Shown: positions 24,515-33,984, counted from the stretch's first letter. The stretch is DNA of 43,790 bases from Planosporangium mesophilum (GCF_016863255.1 NZ_BOON01000062.1:1-43790), one strand, 5' to 3'. Notes: generated from the letters alone by a model not told the origin. Numbers and translations are program-made.

Positions 24515-25639
24515 GTGTCGACCGAGGACCCAACGGCACGGTCCGGACCGGTGCGCTTCGGCGTCGTCGGCCACGGCTGGCGCGCGGACTTCTACCTCCG
24601 CCTCGCCCGCCTGGCCCCGGACCGCTTCCGGTGCGTCGGTGCGGTGACCCGGCGCGCCGAGGTGGGCGAGCGGCTGGAACGCGAGTGGAACATCCCGACG
24701 TACCGGACCCCGGAGGAGCTCGTCTCCTCCGGGGCGCCGGAGGTCGTCGTCACCTCCGTACCGAGGGAGGCCAACCCCGGCGTCATCGGGGCGCTCGTCG
24801 GGCTCGACACGGCGGTGCTGTCGGAGACGCCGCCCGCCGCGGATGCCGACGGGATGCGGCGGCTGTGGGCCGATGTCGGCGCGCGTGACCTGGTGCAGGT
24901 GGCCGAGCAGCACCCGTACCTGCCGGTCGTGGCCGCGGTGCGCTCGCTGGTCGACCAGGGGGTTCTGGGCGACGTGAGTTCCGCGCAGGTGTCCTGGACG
25001 CACGACTACCACGCCATGGCGCTGCTGCGGACCCTGCTCGGCGTACGGGCGGAGCCGGCGCGGATCAGCGCGGTCGAGACCACCGCGCCGGTACTGGAGG
25101 GGCCGGACCGCGGTGGATGGCCGGACGTCCAGCGGGTGCAGGACGCCGTGCACACCCTGTCCATTCTCGACTTCGGCGGCCGGACCGGCGTCTACGACTT
25201 CACCGAGGGCCAGTGGTTCCACCCCTGGCGCCGCCGGCACCTGATCCTGCGCGGCAGCCGTGGGGAGATCGTGGGCAACGACGTCATCTGGGCGGGTGAC
25301 GACGGCCGGCCGCTGTCCGCGCCGATCGTACGGCGCCACCTCGGGTTCGACGGCAACCTCGAAGGCGCCGACCTCGACACGCTGAGCTGGTGCGGCCGGA
25401 CGCTCTACCGCAACCCGTACCCGGGCTCCCGCCTGTCGGACGAGGAGATCGCCATCGCCACCTGCCTCGAGCGGACGGCGCTCTGGCGGCGCGGTGAAGC
25501 TCCCGCGCCGTACCCGCTCGCCGACGCCTGCCAGGACCACCTGCTGGCGCTCACTGTCCACGAGGCGGCCGAGCGGGGTGAGCCGGTGACGACCGGCGTC
25601 GAACCGTGGGCCGACGCTGTCCGAGGAGTCTGGGAATGA
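24515..25639 (+). CDS. Gfo/Idh/MocA-family oxidoreductase
   Basis: A 374-aa NAD(P)-dependent sugar/cyclitol oxidoreductase. The Rossmann start FGVVGHGWRADFYLRLARL has GxGxxx in place of the commoner GxGxxG. The EKP-like motif region reads VLSETPPAAD, with EKP replaced by ETP, so the usual catalytic Lys is absent at that place. AEQHPYLPVV and the C-terminal catalytic/substrate region GYDF-like VYDFTEGQW follow. GTG at 24515 after GGGAG; the stop overlaps the SDR ATG (ATGA). Family members oxidise or epimerise sugars, inositols and 3-keto-glycosides. The altered motif suggests a lyase/hydratase-like or divergent member. Confidence 0.8.
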   Translation: MSTEDPTARSGPVRFGVVGHGWRADFYLRLARLAPDRFRCVGAVTRRAEVGERLEREWNIPTYRTPEELVSSGAPEVVVTSVPREANPGVIGALVGLDTAVLSETPPAADADGMRRLWADVGARDLVQVAEQHPYLPVVAAVRSLVDQGVLGDVSSAQVSWTHDYHAMALLRTLLGVRAEPARISAVETTAPVLEGPDRGGWPDVQRVQDAVHTLSILDFGGRTGVYDFTEGQWFHPWRRRHLILRGSRGEIVGNDVIWAGDDGRPLSAPIVRRHLGFDGNLEGADLDTLSWCGRTLYRNPYPGSRLSDEEIAIATCLERTALWRRGEAPAPYPLADACQDHLLALTVHEAAERGEPVTTGVEPWADAVRGVWE

Positions 25640-26346
25640 CATCGCTCGCGGGAAAGGTCGCCTTCGTCACCGGGGCGAGCAGCGGTATCGGCGCCGCGGT
25701 CGCACGCGCCCTGGCGGCCGAAGGCGTCAAGCTGGGGCTCACCTCCCGACGGCCGGTGGACCTCGGGCTGCCCGACTGCGTGAACGCGGCCTGCGACGTC
25801 CGGGACCTGGCGCAGGTGGAGGCCGCCGTCGCGGCGACGGTCGACCGCTTCGGCGGCATCGACATCGTCGTGGCGAACGCGGGCGTCGGCTCGTGGGGGC
25901 CGTTCGAGAACACGCCCGTCGAGGATCTCGACGAGATGGTGGACGTCAACGTCCGCGGTCTGTTCCACACCGTCCGGGCGGCGCTGCCACAGCTCAAGGC
26001 GCGCGGTGCGGGTGACCTCATCACGGTCGCCTCCGAAGCCGGTCGGCGCGGACTTCCGGACGAAGCGGCGTACGTGGCGACCAAGTTCGCCTCGGTGGGG
26101 TTCACCCGGTCGCTGGACCACGAGCTTCGCGGCTACGGCATCCGCTGCACCAACATCTGCCCGGGCGGCGTCGCCACCAACTTCGGGATGGGGCGGGGCC
26201 TGCGTAACCCGGAGATGCCGGAACTCGCGGACATGATGCGCCCGGAGGACGTGGCCGAGATGGTGGTTTTCGCGCTCACCCGGCCGCGCCATTACCGGAT
26301 GCTCGAAGTCGCATTCCGTTCCATGACCGAACAGTCCTGGGGCTGA
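25636..26346 (+). CDS. Short-chain dehydrogenase/reductase
   Basis: A 236-aa classical SDR. Cofactor loop TGASSGIG, NAG motif VVANAGVG, active-site Ser in ITVASEAGRRG and Tyr/Lys in AYVATKFAS, then PGGVATNFG. The absence of an acidic residue at the usual place after beta-2 (LTSRRP has Arg-Arg) favours NADP(H). ATG overlaps the Gfo/Idh stop by 4 nt, so the two are co-translated. Probably interconverts an alcohol and ketone in the same pathway. Last gene of the unit; the transhydrogenase genes follow after 156 bp. Confidence 0.9.
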   Translation: MTSLAGKVAFVTGASSGIGAAVARALAAEGVKLGLTSRRPVDLGLPDCVNAACDVRDLAQVEAAVAATVDRFGGIDIVVANAGVGSWGPFENTPVEDLDEMVDVNVRGLFHTVRAALPQLKARGAGDLITVASEAGRRGLPDEAAYVATKFASVGFTRSLDHELRGYGIRCTNICPGGVATNFGMGRGLRNPEMPELADMMRPEDVAEMVVFALTRPRHYRMLEVAFRSMTEQSWG

Positions 26347-26502
26347 AACAAAAGCAAGACGGACGTTCGGTTTTCTTTTCCTTCCCGGCGTCTTCGTTGA
26401 GTCCCACGTATCAGGAGAATGCCTGGTCGGAACGGGTGGGGTGTCGCGCGTCACGTGAGACACCATATTCACGGCCATGCGCGATCATCTACTGTGCAGC
26501 GC
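26347..26502 (+). promoter_or_regulatory. Spacer and possible leaderless promoter before pntA
   Basis: A T-rich stretch GGTTTTCTTTTCC (26371-26383) follows irregular A-rich sequence and could be a weak terminator for the SDR operon. TACTGT at 26490-26495 is 7 nt before the pntA ATG and could be the -10 box of a leaderless transcript, since no ribosome-binding site is visible. No LacI-type box. Confidence 0.35.
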
Positions 26503-28032
26503 ATGATGATCATCGGCGTGCTGAAGGAGTCGCGCGCGGACGAGACGCGCGTGGCCGCGACACCCGCCACCGTGGTGCAACTGATCAAACTGGGCTACGA
26601 GGTGGTGGTCGAGCCCGGTGCCGGCCTCCGGTCCTCGTTCTCGGACCAGGCGTACCGCGAGGCCGGCGCGACGATCGGTGACCCGCTGGCGGCCGACATC
26701 GTGTTCGCCGTCAACGCGCCGTCGACCGAGCAACTGGACGGGCTGTCCAAAGGCGCCACTCTGATCAGCATCCTGAACCCGCGCCTGAACCCGGAGCTGG
26801 TCTCCGACCTGTCCCGGCGACCGATCACCGCGCTGGCGATGGACGCCGTACCGCGGATCTCGCGGGCCCAGTCGCTGGACGTGCTGTCGTCGATGGCCAA
26901 CATCGCCGGTTACCGCGCGGTCGTCGAAGCGGCGAACGTGTTCGGCCGGTTCTTCACGGGACAGGTGACGGCGGCGGGCAAGGTCCCGCCGGCGAAGGTG
27001 CTCGTCGCCGGCGCGGGCGTCGCCGGCCTGGCGGCGATCGGCACCGCCGGAAGCCTGGGCGCGATCGTACGGGCGACCGACCCCCGGCCGGAGGTGGCCG
27101 ACCAGGTCAAGTCCCTCGGCGGGGAGTACCTGGCCGTCGAGACCCCGGACGTGGAGGTCTCCGCGACCGGCTACGCCAAGGAGATGTCGGACGACTACAA
27201 CCGGCGCGCCGCCGAGTTGTACGCCGCGCAGGCCAAGGACGTCGACATCATCATCACCACGGCGCTCATCCCCGGGAAGCCGGCGCCGCGACTGATCACC
27301 GCCGAGATGGTCGCCGGCATGAAACCGGGCAGCGTGATCGTCGACATGGCCGCCGCCAACGGCGGAAACGTCGAGGGCACCGTCCCCGGCGAGGCGGTCG
27401 TCACCGAGAACGGCGTGACGATCGTCGGCTACACCGACCTGCCCGGGCGCCTGCCCGCCCAGGCGTCGCAGCTGTACGGCACCAACGTGGTGAACCTGAT
27501 GAAGCTGATGACGCCCAACCGGGACGGACAGCTCGTACTCGACTTCGACGACGTCGTACAGCGCTCGATGACCGTTGTGCGCGACGGGGACCTGACCTGG
27601 CCGCCGCCTCCGGTATCGGTGTCGGCGACGCCCGCGGCGGCCGCTTCGACGACCACCCCGGCCAAACCCGACGAGAAGCGGCCGGTCTCGCCGCGACGGT
27701 CGCTGGCACTGACCGGGGCCGGCGCGGCCGCGCTGTTCGGACTCGCGGCGCTGTCGCCGGTCGCCCTGCGGGGGCACCTCACGGTCTTCGCGCTGGCGAT
27801 CGTCATCGGCTACTACGTGATCGGGCACGTGCACCACGCGCTGCACACGCCGCTGATGTCGGTGACCAACGCGATCTCCGGGATCATCGTCGTCGGCGCC
27901 CTCCTGCAGATCGGGCACGGCGACAACGTCGTCACCGGGCTGTCCTTCCTCGCCATCCTGCTGGCGAGCATCAACGTCTTCGGTGGCTTCGCGGTCACGC
28001 GCCGCATGCTCGCCATGTTCTCCAGGAGCTGA
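26503..28032 (+). CDS. pntA: NAD(P) transhydrogenase alpha subunit
   Basis: A 509-aa protein matching the fused E. coli-type PntA. N-terminal NAD(H)-binding domain [30 protein letters not shown] loop, nucleotide motif [20 protein letters not shown] with following ATDPRPE, and [21 protein letters not shown] Pro/Thr/Ala-rich linker leads to the membrane domain with about four helices ([73 protein letters not shown]). Works with PntB as a proton-driven enzyme reducing NADP+ with NADH. ATG at 26503, with a second ATG next to it; probably leaderless. Expected to be a membrane complex. Confidence 0.95.
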   Translation: MMIIGVLKESRADETRVAATPATVVQLIKLGYEVVVEPGAGLRSSFSDQAYREAGATIGDPLAADIVFAVNAPSTEQLDGLSKGATLISILNPRLNPELVSDLSRRPITALAMDAVPRISRAQSLDVLSSMANIAGYRAVVEAANVFGRFFTGQVTAAGKVPPAKVLVAGAGVAGLAAIGTAGSLGAIVRATDPRPEVADQVKSLGGEYLAVETPDVEVSATGYAKEMSDDYNRRAAELYAAQAKDVDIIITTALIPGKPAPRLITAEMVAGMKPGSVIVDMAAANGGNVEGTVPGEAVVTENGVTIVGYTDLPGRLPAQASQLYGTNVVNLMKLMTPNRDGQLVLDFDDVVQRSMTVVRDGDLTWPPPPVSVSATPAAAASTTTPAKPDEKRPVSPRRSLALTGAGAAALFGLAALSPVALRGHLTVFALAIVIGYYVIGHVHHALHTPLMSVTNAISGIIVVGALLQIGHGDNVVTGLSFLAILLASINVFGGFAVTRRMLAMFSRS

Positions 28033-28036
28033 TCTG

Positions 28037-29455
28037 ATGACCATCGAAACGGCGGCGCAGGCGGCGTACATCGTCGCCGCTCTGCTCTTCATCCTGGCGC
28101 TGGCCGGCCTGTCCAAGCACGAGACCGCCAAGGCCGGTAACACCTTCGGCATCGCGGGCATGGCGCTGGCGCTCGCGGCGACCATCGCGCTCGCGGTCGA
28201 CCACGGCATCAACAGCCTCGGGGTGACCCTGCTCATCGTGGCGACCGTCATCGGCGCCGCGATCGGACTGTACCGGGCGGGCAAGGTCGAGATGACCGGC
28301 ATGCCCGAGCTGATCGCGCTGCTGCACAGCTTCGTCGGCCTCGCTGCCGTGATCGTCGGGTGGAACGGGTACCTGCACGTGGAGGCCGACCTGGGCGGGG
28401 TCGAGGCCGCGCTGCTGCGCCGCCAGGAACTGCTCGGCATCCACAGCGCCGAGGTCTTCATCGGCGTCTTCATCGGAGCCGTGACCTTCACCGGGTCGAT
28501 CGTGGCGTACCTGAAGCTGTCCGCCCGGATCAAGTCCAACCCGCTGATGCTGCCGGGCAAGAACATCCTCAACCTCGGCGCGCTCGCCCTGTTCGTCGTC
28601 CTGACGGCCTGGTTCGTGATCCAGCCGCAGCTGTGGCTGCTGCTCGTCGTCACCGTGATCGCCCTGCTCCTGGGCTGGCACCTCGTCGCCTCCATCGGCG
28701 GGGGTGACATGCCCGTGGTGGTGTCGATGCTCAACAGCTACTCCGGCTGGGCCGCAGCCGCCTCCGGCTTCCTGCTCGAGAACGATCTGCTCATCGTCAC
28801 CGGTGCGCTCGTCGGCTCCTCGGGCGCCTACCTGTCGTACATCATGTGCAAGGCCATGAACCGGTCGTTCATCTCCGTGATCGCCGGCGGTTTCGGCATC
28901 GAGGCCGGGCCGGCCGACGACAAGGACTACGGCGAGCACCGGGAGATCACCGCCGAGGGCGTCGCCGAACTGCTGGCCACCGCCGACTCGGTGATCATTA
29001 CGCCGGGTTACGGCATGGCGGTCGCCCAGGCGCAGCACGGCGTCGCCGAGCTCACCCGGAAGCTCCGCGAGAAAGGCGTCAACGTCCGCTTCGGCATCCA
29101 CCCCGTGGCGGGCCGCCTCCCCGGTCACATGAACGTGCTGCTTGCCGAGGCGAAGGTGCCGTACGACATCGTCCTGGAGATGGACGAGATCAACGACGAC
29201 TTCACGGGAACCTCGGTCGTACTCGTCATCGGAGCCAACGACACGGTCAACCCCGCGGCCACCGAGGACCCGGCCAGCCCGATCGCCGGCATGCCGGTGC
29301 TCCAGGTGTGGGAGGCCGACAACGTCATCGTGTTCAAGCGCTCGATGGCCTCCGGCTACGCCGGCGTGCAGAATCCGCTGTTCTTCCGCGACAACAGCGC
29401 GATGCTCTTCGGCGACGCGAAGGACCGCGTGGAGGACATCCTGCGCGCGCTCTGA
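28037..29455 (+). CDS. pntB: NAD(P) transhydrogenase beta subunit
   Basis: A 472-aa partner of PntA (E. coli PntB is about 462 aa). The N-terminal two-thirds are membrane helices with [22 protein letters not shown] (split as [10 protein letters not shown] / [12 protein letters not shown]), the conserved His in [16 protein letters not shown] and [16 protein letters not shown]. The C-terminal NADP-binding domain III has [36 protein letters not shown] and [15 protein letters not shown] 8 nt before ATG at 28037; 4 nt after the pntA stop. Placing pntAB next to three or four NAD(P)-dependent dehydrogenase genes suggests cofactor balancing for the pathway. Confidence 0.95.
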   Translation: MTIETAAQAAYIVAALLFILALAGLSKHETAKAGNTFGIAGMALALAATIALAVDHGINSLGVTLLIVATVIGAAIGLYRAGKVEMTGMPELIALLHSFVGLAAVIVGWNGYLHVEADLGGVEAALLRRQELLGIHSAEVFIGVFIGAVTFTGSIVAYLKLSARIKSNPLMLPGKNILNLGALALFVVLTAWFVIQPQLWLLLVVTVIALLLGWHLVASIGGGDMPVVVSMLNSYSGWAAAASGFLLENDLLIVTGALVGSSGAYLSYIMCKAMNRSFISVIAGGFGIEAGPADDKDYGEHREITAEGVAELLATADSVIITPGYGMAVAQAQHGVAELTRKLREKGVNVRFGIHPVAGRLPGHMNVLLAEAKVPYDIVLEMDEINDDFTGTSVVLVIGANDTVNPAATEDPASPIAGMPVLQVWEADNVIVFKRSMASGYAGVQNPLFFRDNSAMLFGDAKDRVEDILRAL

Positions 29456-29467
29456 CACCCCTTTCCC

Positions 29468-29511
29468 GACGCATGGAACCGGGTGGCCATGGCCGCCCGG
29501 TTCCATGCGTC
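29468..29511. terminator. Strong hairpin between pntB and the convergent beta-helix gene
   Basis: GACGCATGGAACCGGG (29468-29483) pairs perfectly with 29496-29511. The loop itself contains the palindrome GGCCATGGCC. It lies 12 nt after pntB and before a converging gene, so it is a two-way terminator. No U-tract. Confidence 0.8.
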
Positions 29512-29618
29512 GCCAACCGCTCCACCGACCGGTCCGGTGGCCGGGCCTTCTCGGTGAGTGGTCAGTCAGGCTCTCAAGGACCAGGCTTGACCCGCGCGTG
29601 CGGTGCTGACTGCGGGGG

Positions 29619-31325
29619 TCAGCAGTGTTCGCCGGGGCACGCGTCGAGGCCGAGGTTGTGATACCAGCAGCCGCCGGACGGCGCGGTGTCGAAGCGGGTG
29701 GGTGCGACGGCGTTGCCTTCGTAACTGTTGTCGTGGACCCAGCCGGACTCGCACATGCCGGTGTCGGTGATCTGCAGCCCGTAGGTCTGGGTCTGGTGTG
29801 GCTGGGCGTCCCAGACCCGGTTGTTCTGGATGGTGGCGCGGTAGGTGGCGGCGGCCAGCGTGATGCCTGCCCTGCTGACAGGACAGTCCGGTACCTCGTA
29901 CGGTGCACCCGGCGGCGGCCTGTGGTCCGGCCAGGCCGTCAGCGCGCCCGGCCGGCGCGGCGCCAGGTTGAGCTTCGTGGGCGTGTTGCCCATGACGATG
30001 ACGTCCTGCCCGTCGGCGGTGATCCACTTGCCGCGGTGCCCGTCCGGCACCCAGTTCGCGGCGGTATCGGTCAGGGACCGTTCGGTGTAGGAGACGGTGT
30101 CACCGCCTCCGGACGCACCGGGCTCGACGCGCCGGCCGTTGTCGCGGATCCGGTTTCCGGAGATGGACGGGTCGGCCAGGGAGGAGTCGACGAGGATGCC
30201 CTCCAGCGCGTTGTCCCAGAAGTCGTTGTTGTCGACGATCATGTTCGCAGCGGGTACCTGGGAGCCGCCGGCGAGGTTGTGCTGCCAGAAGCCGTAGCGA
30301 CCGTTGCGGCTGACGCGATTGCCGGCGAAGGTGTACGGGCCCGGGGTGTTGCCGATCGCGATCCCGTCCCAGACGTTGTCCTCGATGACGCAGTCGGTCA
30401 CGATGCCACCGCGCCCGGCGATGTGGGTGGTGCCCAGCGACGAGACGTCGTATCCGGCCTGGTGGTTGGCCATCATGGTGCAGGCGGAGACGACCATGCC
30501 GTCGGTGCCCCAGTCGGAGATGCCGAACCGGTTGCCTTCCGCGTGGCAGCCGATGATCCGGATACCGCGGGGCGGGGTCCACTCCCTGCCCTGCAGCTCC
30601 ATGAAGATGCCGCTGGTGCCGTTGCGGATCGTGGTGCAGGCGGTGATGGTCAACCGCTCGGTCGCGCCCCAGCCGCCGACTCCGATGCCGATGCCGGCGC
30701 CGCCCATCCACTGGCCGTTCTCCAGCCGCCCGCAGTGGATGATCAGCAGCTTGTCCAGGAACGTGTTCTGCAGGAAGTCGCAGCCGAACCCGGTGGCGGG
30801 AGTGTCGTGGATGTACAGGTCACGGAACCTCCCTCGCAGCACGTACTGCAGGCCCAGGCCCTTGGCGAGCACGTCGTAATCGGGAAGTCTGACCCCCGAG
30901 CCGTCGATCTCGAAGTGCGCCATGGTGCAGTCGGCGATGAAGTTGTCGCGGCTGGCGCCGTGCTGTTCCTCAGTGAAGTAGGCCAGCGGCGTCGGTGAGG
31001 TCGAATTCCCCGGATTGGACAGGGCGAACCGGGTGGCGGCCGGTCCCGCGCCGAGCAGCGACACCCCGCTTCGCCACGCGGTGCCCTCGTCCCGGATCGA
31101 ATACACCCCGGCCGGACAGTAGATGGCGCGGGGCTGGCCGTCGCGCCGGTAGGCCGCGCCGAGCTCGTCGACCAGGGCCTGCAGCGCAGGCTGGTCGTTG
31201 GTGGACCCGTCGCCGGCGAGCCCGCACTCGCGGGCGTTGTAGATGAACGGTCCCGCCGGCATGGTGTCGGTGGGTATCGTCGTGGTCGTTCTCGATCCGC
31301 TGCGGGCGGCTTCAGGCCCGTGCAT
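29619..31325 (-). CDS. Right-handed parallel beta-helix protein (pectate-lyase-like fold)
   Basis: A 568-aa protein. The N-terminal segment (NARECGLAGDGSTNDQPALQALVDEL, split as NARECGLAGDGST / NDQPALQALVDEL, then YCPAGVYSIRD) is typical of the pectate_lyase_3 / GH28-like beta-helix entry. Successive ~22-residue coils follow, rich in NxF/V, GI and DN turns (IIGCHAEGNRFGISD, VSACTMMANHQAGYD, DCVIEDNVWDGIAIGN, NRVSRNGRYGFWQ, NDFWDNALEGILVD, ISGNRIRDNGRR). The ATG at 31325 is chosen for GGGAG upstream. No signal peptide is seen, unusual for this fold. Activity (polysaccharide lyase, hydrolase, epimerase or binding) cannot be assigned. It ends with a Cys-rich tail. Confidence 0.75.
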   Translation of the reverse strand: MHGPEAARSGSRTTTTIPTDTMPAGPFIYNARECGLAGDGSTNDQPALQALVDELGAAYRRDGQPRAIYCPAGVYSIRDEGTAWRSGVSLLGAGPAATRFALSNPGNSTSPTPLAYFTEEQHGASRDNFIADCTMAHFEIDGSGVRLPDYDVLAKGLGLQYVLRGRFRDLYIHDTPATGFGCDFLQNTFLDKLLIIHCGRLENGQWMGGAGIGIGVGGWGATERLTITACTTIRNGTSGIFMELQGREWTPPRGIRIIGCHAEGNRFGISDWGTDGMVVSACTMMANHQAGYDVSSLGTTHIAGRGGIVTDCVIEDNVWDGIAIGNTPGPYTFAGNRVSRNGRYGFWQHNLAGGSQVPAANMIVDNNDFWDNALEGILVDSSLADPSISGNRIRDNGRRVEPGASGGGDTVSYTERSLTDTAANWVPDGHRGKWITADGQDVIVMGNTPTKLNLAPRRPGALTAWPDHRPPPGAPYEVPDCPVSRAGITLAAATYRATIQNNRVWDAQPHQTQTYGLQITDTGMCESGWVHDNSYEGNAVAPTRFDTAPSGGCWYHNLGLDACPGEHC

Positions 31326-31562
31326 CGCGCTCTCCCGTCGCAGCCGACTGTCGTCGACGGCAGTGCCGTCCGGCATCGGCGCGTATGCCGAAGTGTCCGG
31401 CGAGGGCGGATCGCGGTCCTGCGTACAGCGGGCGCATGCGGATCATCACCGTCGGCGCGGCGCCGGAAAGCCGGCTTGTCTGGTCGGCTCCAGTCGTCGG
31501 CTTCCCTTTTCCGGAAGGTGGAAACGCCGATCACGAGCCCGGTTGTGCCAGGGCCGTCCCGC

Positions 31563-33158
31563 TCAGATCAGCGCCGGTACCTTCTTGGTGATCGGCACGG
31601 TGAGGACGGTGGGCGCGTAGGCTCGCAGCGCCGAGCCCAGCGCGCCGCCGAGCGCGTCGGCCGACTCGGCGCGCTGCGCCTGGCAGCCGTACCCCCGCGC
31701 GATTGCGGGCAGGTCCAGGCCGGGCAGGTCCAGGGCCGGCACGTCCGGGGTGTGCTCGAACTCGGCGTAGGCCTTGAGGATGGCGTACTCCTCGTTGACC
31801 GGGACCACGACCACCACCGGCAGGCGGTGCCGCGCCGCGGTCCACAGGGCCTGGATCGAGTACTGCAGCGAGCCCTCGCCGATGACCGCGATCACGGGAC
31901 GGCGCCGGCCGGTGTGCCGCTCACCCAGGGCGATCCCGACCGCGGCGGGGAGCGCGTAGCCGAGGCCGGCGCTGGAGGCGGTGAAGAACGACGCCGGCCG
32001 GTGGATCCGCAGGCGCCGCTTGAGCGCCTTGACGTTGGACGGACTCTCCTCGACCAGCACCCCGTCATCGGGCCACTCCCGCGCCAGGGTGTCGAACAGG
32101 GCGTCCGGTGACAGCGGGGTGCCCGTCGGTGGCGGCTGCGGGGGCGAGGGCGGTAATGGCGCCGGCCGGTCGGCGGCGGGTACGAGGTCGGCGAGGGCGG
32201 CGCAGGTCAGGGCGGCGTCGGCCAGCAGGCTGTCGCCGACCGGGGCGCGGGCGGCCTCGTCCGGGTCGTCGGTGACGTGCAGCAGTCGGGTGCCCGCGGG
32301 CAGGTACTCGCCGGGCGCGTACGGGTAGTAGCGGAACACCGGAGCGCCGATCACCACGACGACGTCGTGCCCGCGCAACTGCTCGCCGAGCGGGCCGATG
32401 GCCGGTGGCAGCACCCCTCGGAACTGCGGGTGGTCCTCCGGGAAGGCGGTGCGTTCGTTCCAGGGTGGCGCCCACACCGGGGCGCGCAGCTTCTCCGCCA
32501 GCCGTACCGCGTCGTCCCAGCCGCCGGCCCGGTCGACGCCGCCGCCGATGACCAGCGCCGGGTTGCGGGCACAGGCGATGGCGTCGGCGAACTCCCGCAA
32601 CCGCTGCGGGTCGGCGGCGATGCGGTCGCTGACCCGCCGCACGCTCGGCGCGCCGTCGGCCGGCTGCTCCCAGTCGTCCATCGGGATCGACAGGTAGACC
32701 GGCCCGGCCGGCGGCTGCACGGCCCGGGCGTACGCCTGCATGAACGCCTGCGGCACGTCCTGGGCACGGGCCGGCTCGTAGCTCCACTTCATGTACGGCA
32801 TCGGCAGCAGGTGCGCGTACCGGTTGGTCAGCAGCGGCTCCAGCCGCAGCATGTCGCGGTGCTGCTGGCCCGACGACACGATCAGCGGCACCCGGTTGTG
32901 CCAGGCGGTGGCGAGGTTGCCCATCCCGTTGCCCACCCCGGGCGTGGTGTGCAGGTTGACGTGCGCGGGCTTGCCGGTCACCTGCGCGTACCCGTCGGCC
33001 ATCGCCACCGCCGTGGCCTCCTGCAGCGCCAGCACGTACGTGAAGTCCGCCGGGAACCGCGCCAGGAACGGCTCCTCGGTGGAGCCGGGGTTGCCGAAGA
33101 CCGTGGTCAAACCGAGATCACGTAGCAGGCCGTAGGTCGCATCGTGCACGGTCGTCAT
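31563..33158 (-). CDS. Benzoylformate-decarboxylase-like ThDP enzyme
   Basis: A 531-aa thiamin-diphosphate 2-oxo-acid decarboxylase. It aligns by eye with Pseudomonas putida benzoylformate decarboxylase from the start: GNPGS with Ser26, LQEAT with Glu47, LHTTPG with His70, KWSYEPA, GPVYLSIPMDDW, and GAPVFRY. Three differences stand out. The second catalytic His (His281 in FRYHQY of the Pseudomonas enzyme) is Tyr in FRYYPY. The ThDP motif GDGS is GEGS (427-430). The paired NN is VNEEY (454-458). Start ATG at 33158 after AGGGGG. It may be a substrate-shifted decarboxylase/carboligase. It is a lone minus-strand gene; 237 bp separate it from the beta-helix gene, which is downstream on the same strand. 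Confidence 0.85.
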   Translation of the reverse strand: MTTVHDATYGLLRDLGLTTVFGNPGSTEEPFLARFPADFTYVLALQEATAVAMADGYAQVTGKPAHVNLHTTPGVGNGMGNLATAWHNRVPLIVSSGQQHRDMLRLEPLLTNRYAHLLPMPYMKWSYEPARAQDVPQAFMQAYARAVQPPAGPVYLSIPMDDWEQPADGAPSVRRVSDRIAADPQRLREFADAIACARNPALVIGGGVDRAGGWDDAVRLAEKLRAPVWAPPWNERTAFPEDHPQFRGVLPPAIGPLGEQLRGHDVVVVIGAPVFRYYPYAPGEYLPAGTRLLHVTDDPDEAARAPVGDSLLADAALTCAALADLVPAADRPAPLPPSPPQPPPTGTPLSPDALFDTLAREWPDDGVLVEESPSNVKALKRRLRIHRPASFFTASSAGLGYALPAAVGIALGERHTGRRRPVIAVIGEGSLQYSIQALWTAARHRLPVVVVVPVNEEYAILKAYAEFEHTPDVPALDLPGLDLPAIARGYGCQAQRAESADALGGALGSALRAYAPTVLTVPITKKVPALI

Positions 33159-33255
33159 GTCAGACCCCCTGGATCGCCGGATCCGGCCGGTACGGTCACG
33201 GGCACGTAGGGTCAGCCGGCTACCCGGTTGCCCGGCCTCGAAACGGCCGGAGCCG

Positions 33256-33493
33256 TCAGGCGGCAGAGCCGGGCAGCTCTGGCTCGATCACCTCCCACTC
33301 GTGGAGCGTCGCGGCCGCCAGCGCCCGCACCTGCGCATTCCATTGACCGCGCAGCCGGACGTAGTCGTCCGCGCCGGCGGCGAGATCGGCGTTCACCAGG
33401 AGCCCGACCCTGCGCAGCCGGATGACCGCGCGCCGGTACCGGTCCCGAACTCGCCCAAGCGATCTGACCGCCGACCGGGCGCGGGTTCAACAC
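33256..33493 (-). pseudogene. C-terminal fragment of an unidentified protein
   Basis: A minus-strand frame closed by TGA at 33256-33258 encodes about 78 residues of normal composition, including RDRYRRAVIRLRRVGLLVNA, DDYVRLRGQWNAQVRALAA and HEWEVIEPELPGSAA. Third positions are strongly G/C. An in-frame stop just upstream (near 33494) and no convincing start codon make it a 5'-truncated remnant. I do not recognise the family with confidence; the pattern faintly recalls C termini of small ion-channel-like proteins. Confidence 0.4.
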
Positions 33494-33747
33494 GTCTGCC
33501 GGTTCCACAACGCAACGGCGCCCCTTTGGAGGCTTCATATTGACAGACCTAGATTTCTCGCCCATGCTCGAATCGGCGTTAGCGATAACATCCGTCATCC
33601 GTCCGACGCCGCCGTCGGATCCGGCGGGCATGCAGCGGCGGGGCCCACATGCTGTGCGGCTGGATTCCAGGCGGGGCGACTGGCAAGCGGCCGTAGACAT
33701 CATCCACCGCCGCGCCACATCCGGGTGGGGTCCAACCGGAGGAACCG

Positions 33748-33930
33748 ATGCGCATCGGAGAGAAGCTCGGCAGCCTCGGGCGGCGGCGGCGGCGGTGTCG
33801 GCGTTGGCGGCCTTGCTGGTGGCCGGTGCCGGGGGCCCCGGTCATCGTCCGACCGGTGCGCCGTGTGCGGCGGCGCACAGCACCACGCGGGCGCTCGCGG
33901 CCTGCAACGGACTGCCGTATCAGGTGCAGC
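33748..33930 (+). pseudogene. Frameshifted N terminus of a secreted protein
   Basis: GGAGGAA (33738-33744) sits just before ATG 33748, which encodes MRIGEKLGSLGRRR. The signal-peptide core AAAAAVSALAALLVAGAGG continues in the neighbouring frame after the GGC-repeat at about 33780, then ACNGLPYQV. A one-base change in the repeat would explain the break. No catalytic domain follows, so this is the beheaded start of a former exported enzyme. Confidence 0.5.
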
Positions 33931-33984
33931 GCGCCGCTGACCACGGCTGTCGGGCGCAGAACGCCGGGCGGCCGACCCCACTTC

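Noticed and set aside
26485-28734. 749-codon minus-strand frame opposite pntA
   Set aside because: His/Gly/Arg-rich shadow of a highly conserved plus-strand gene.
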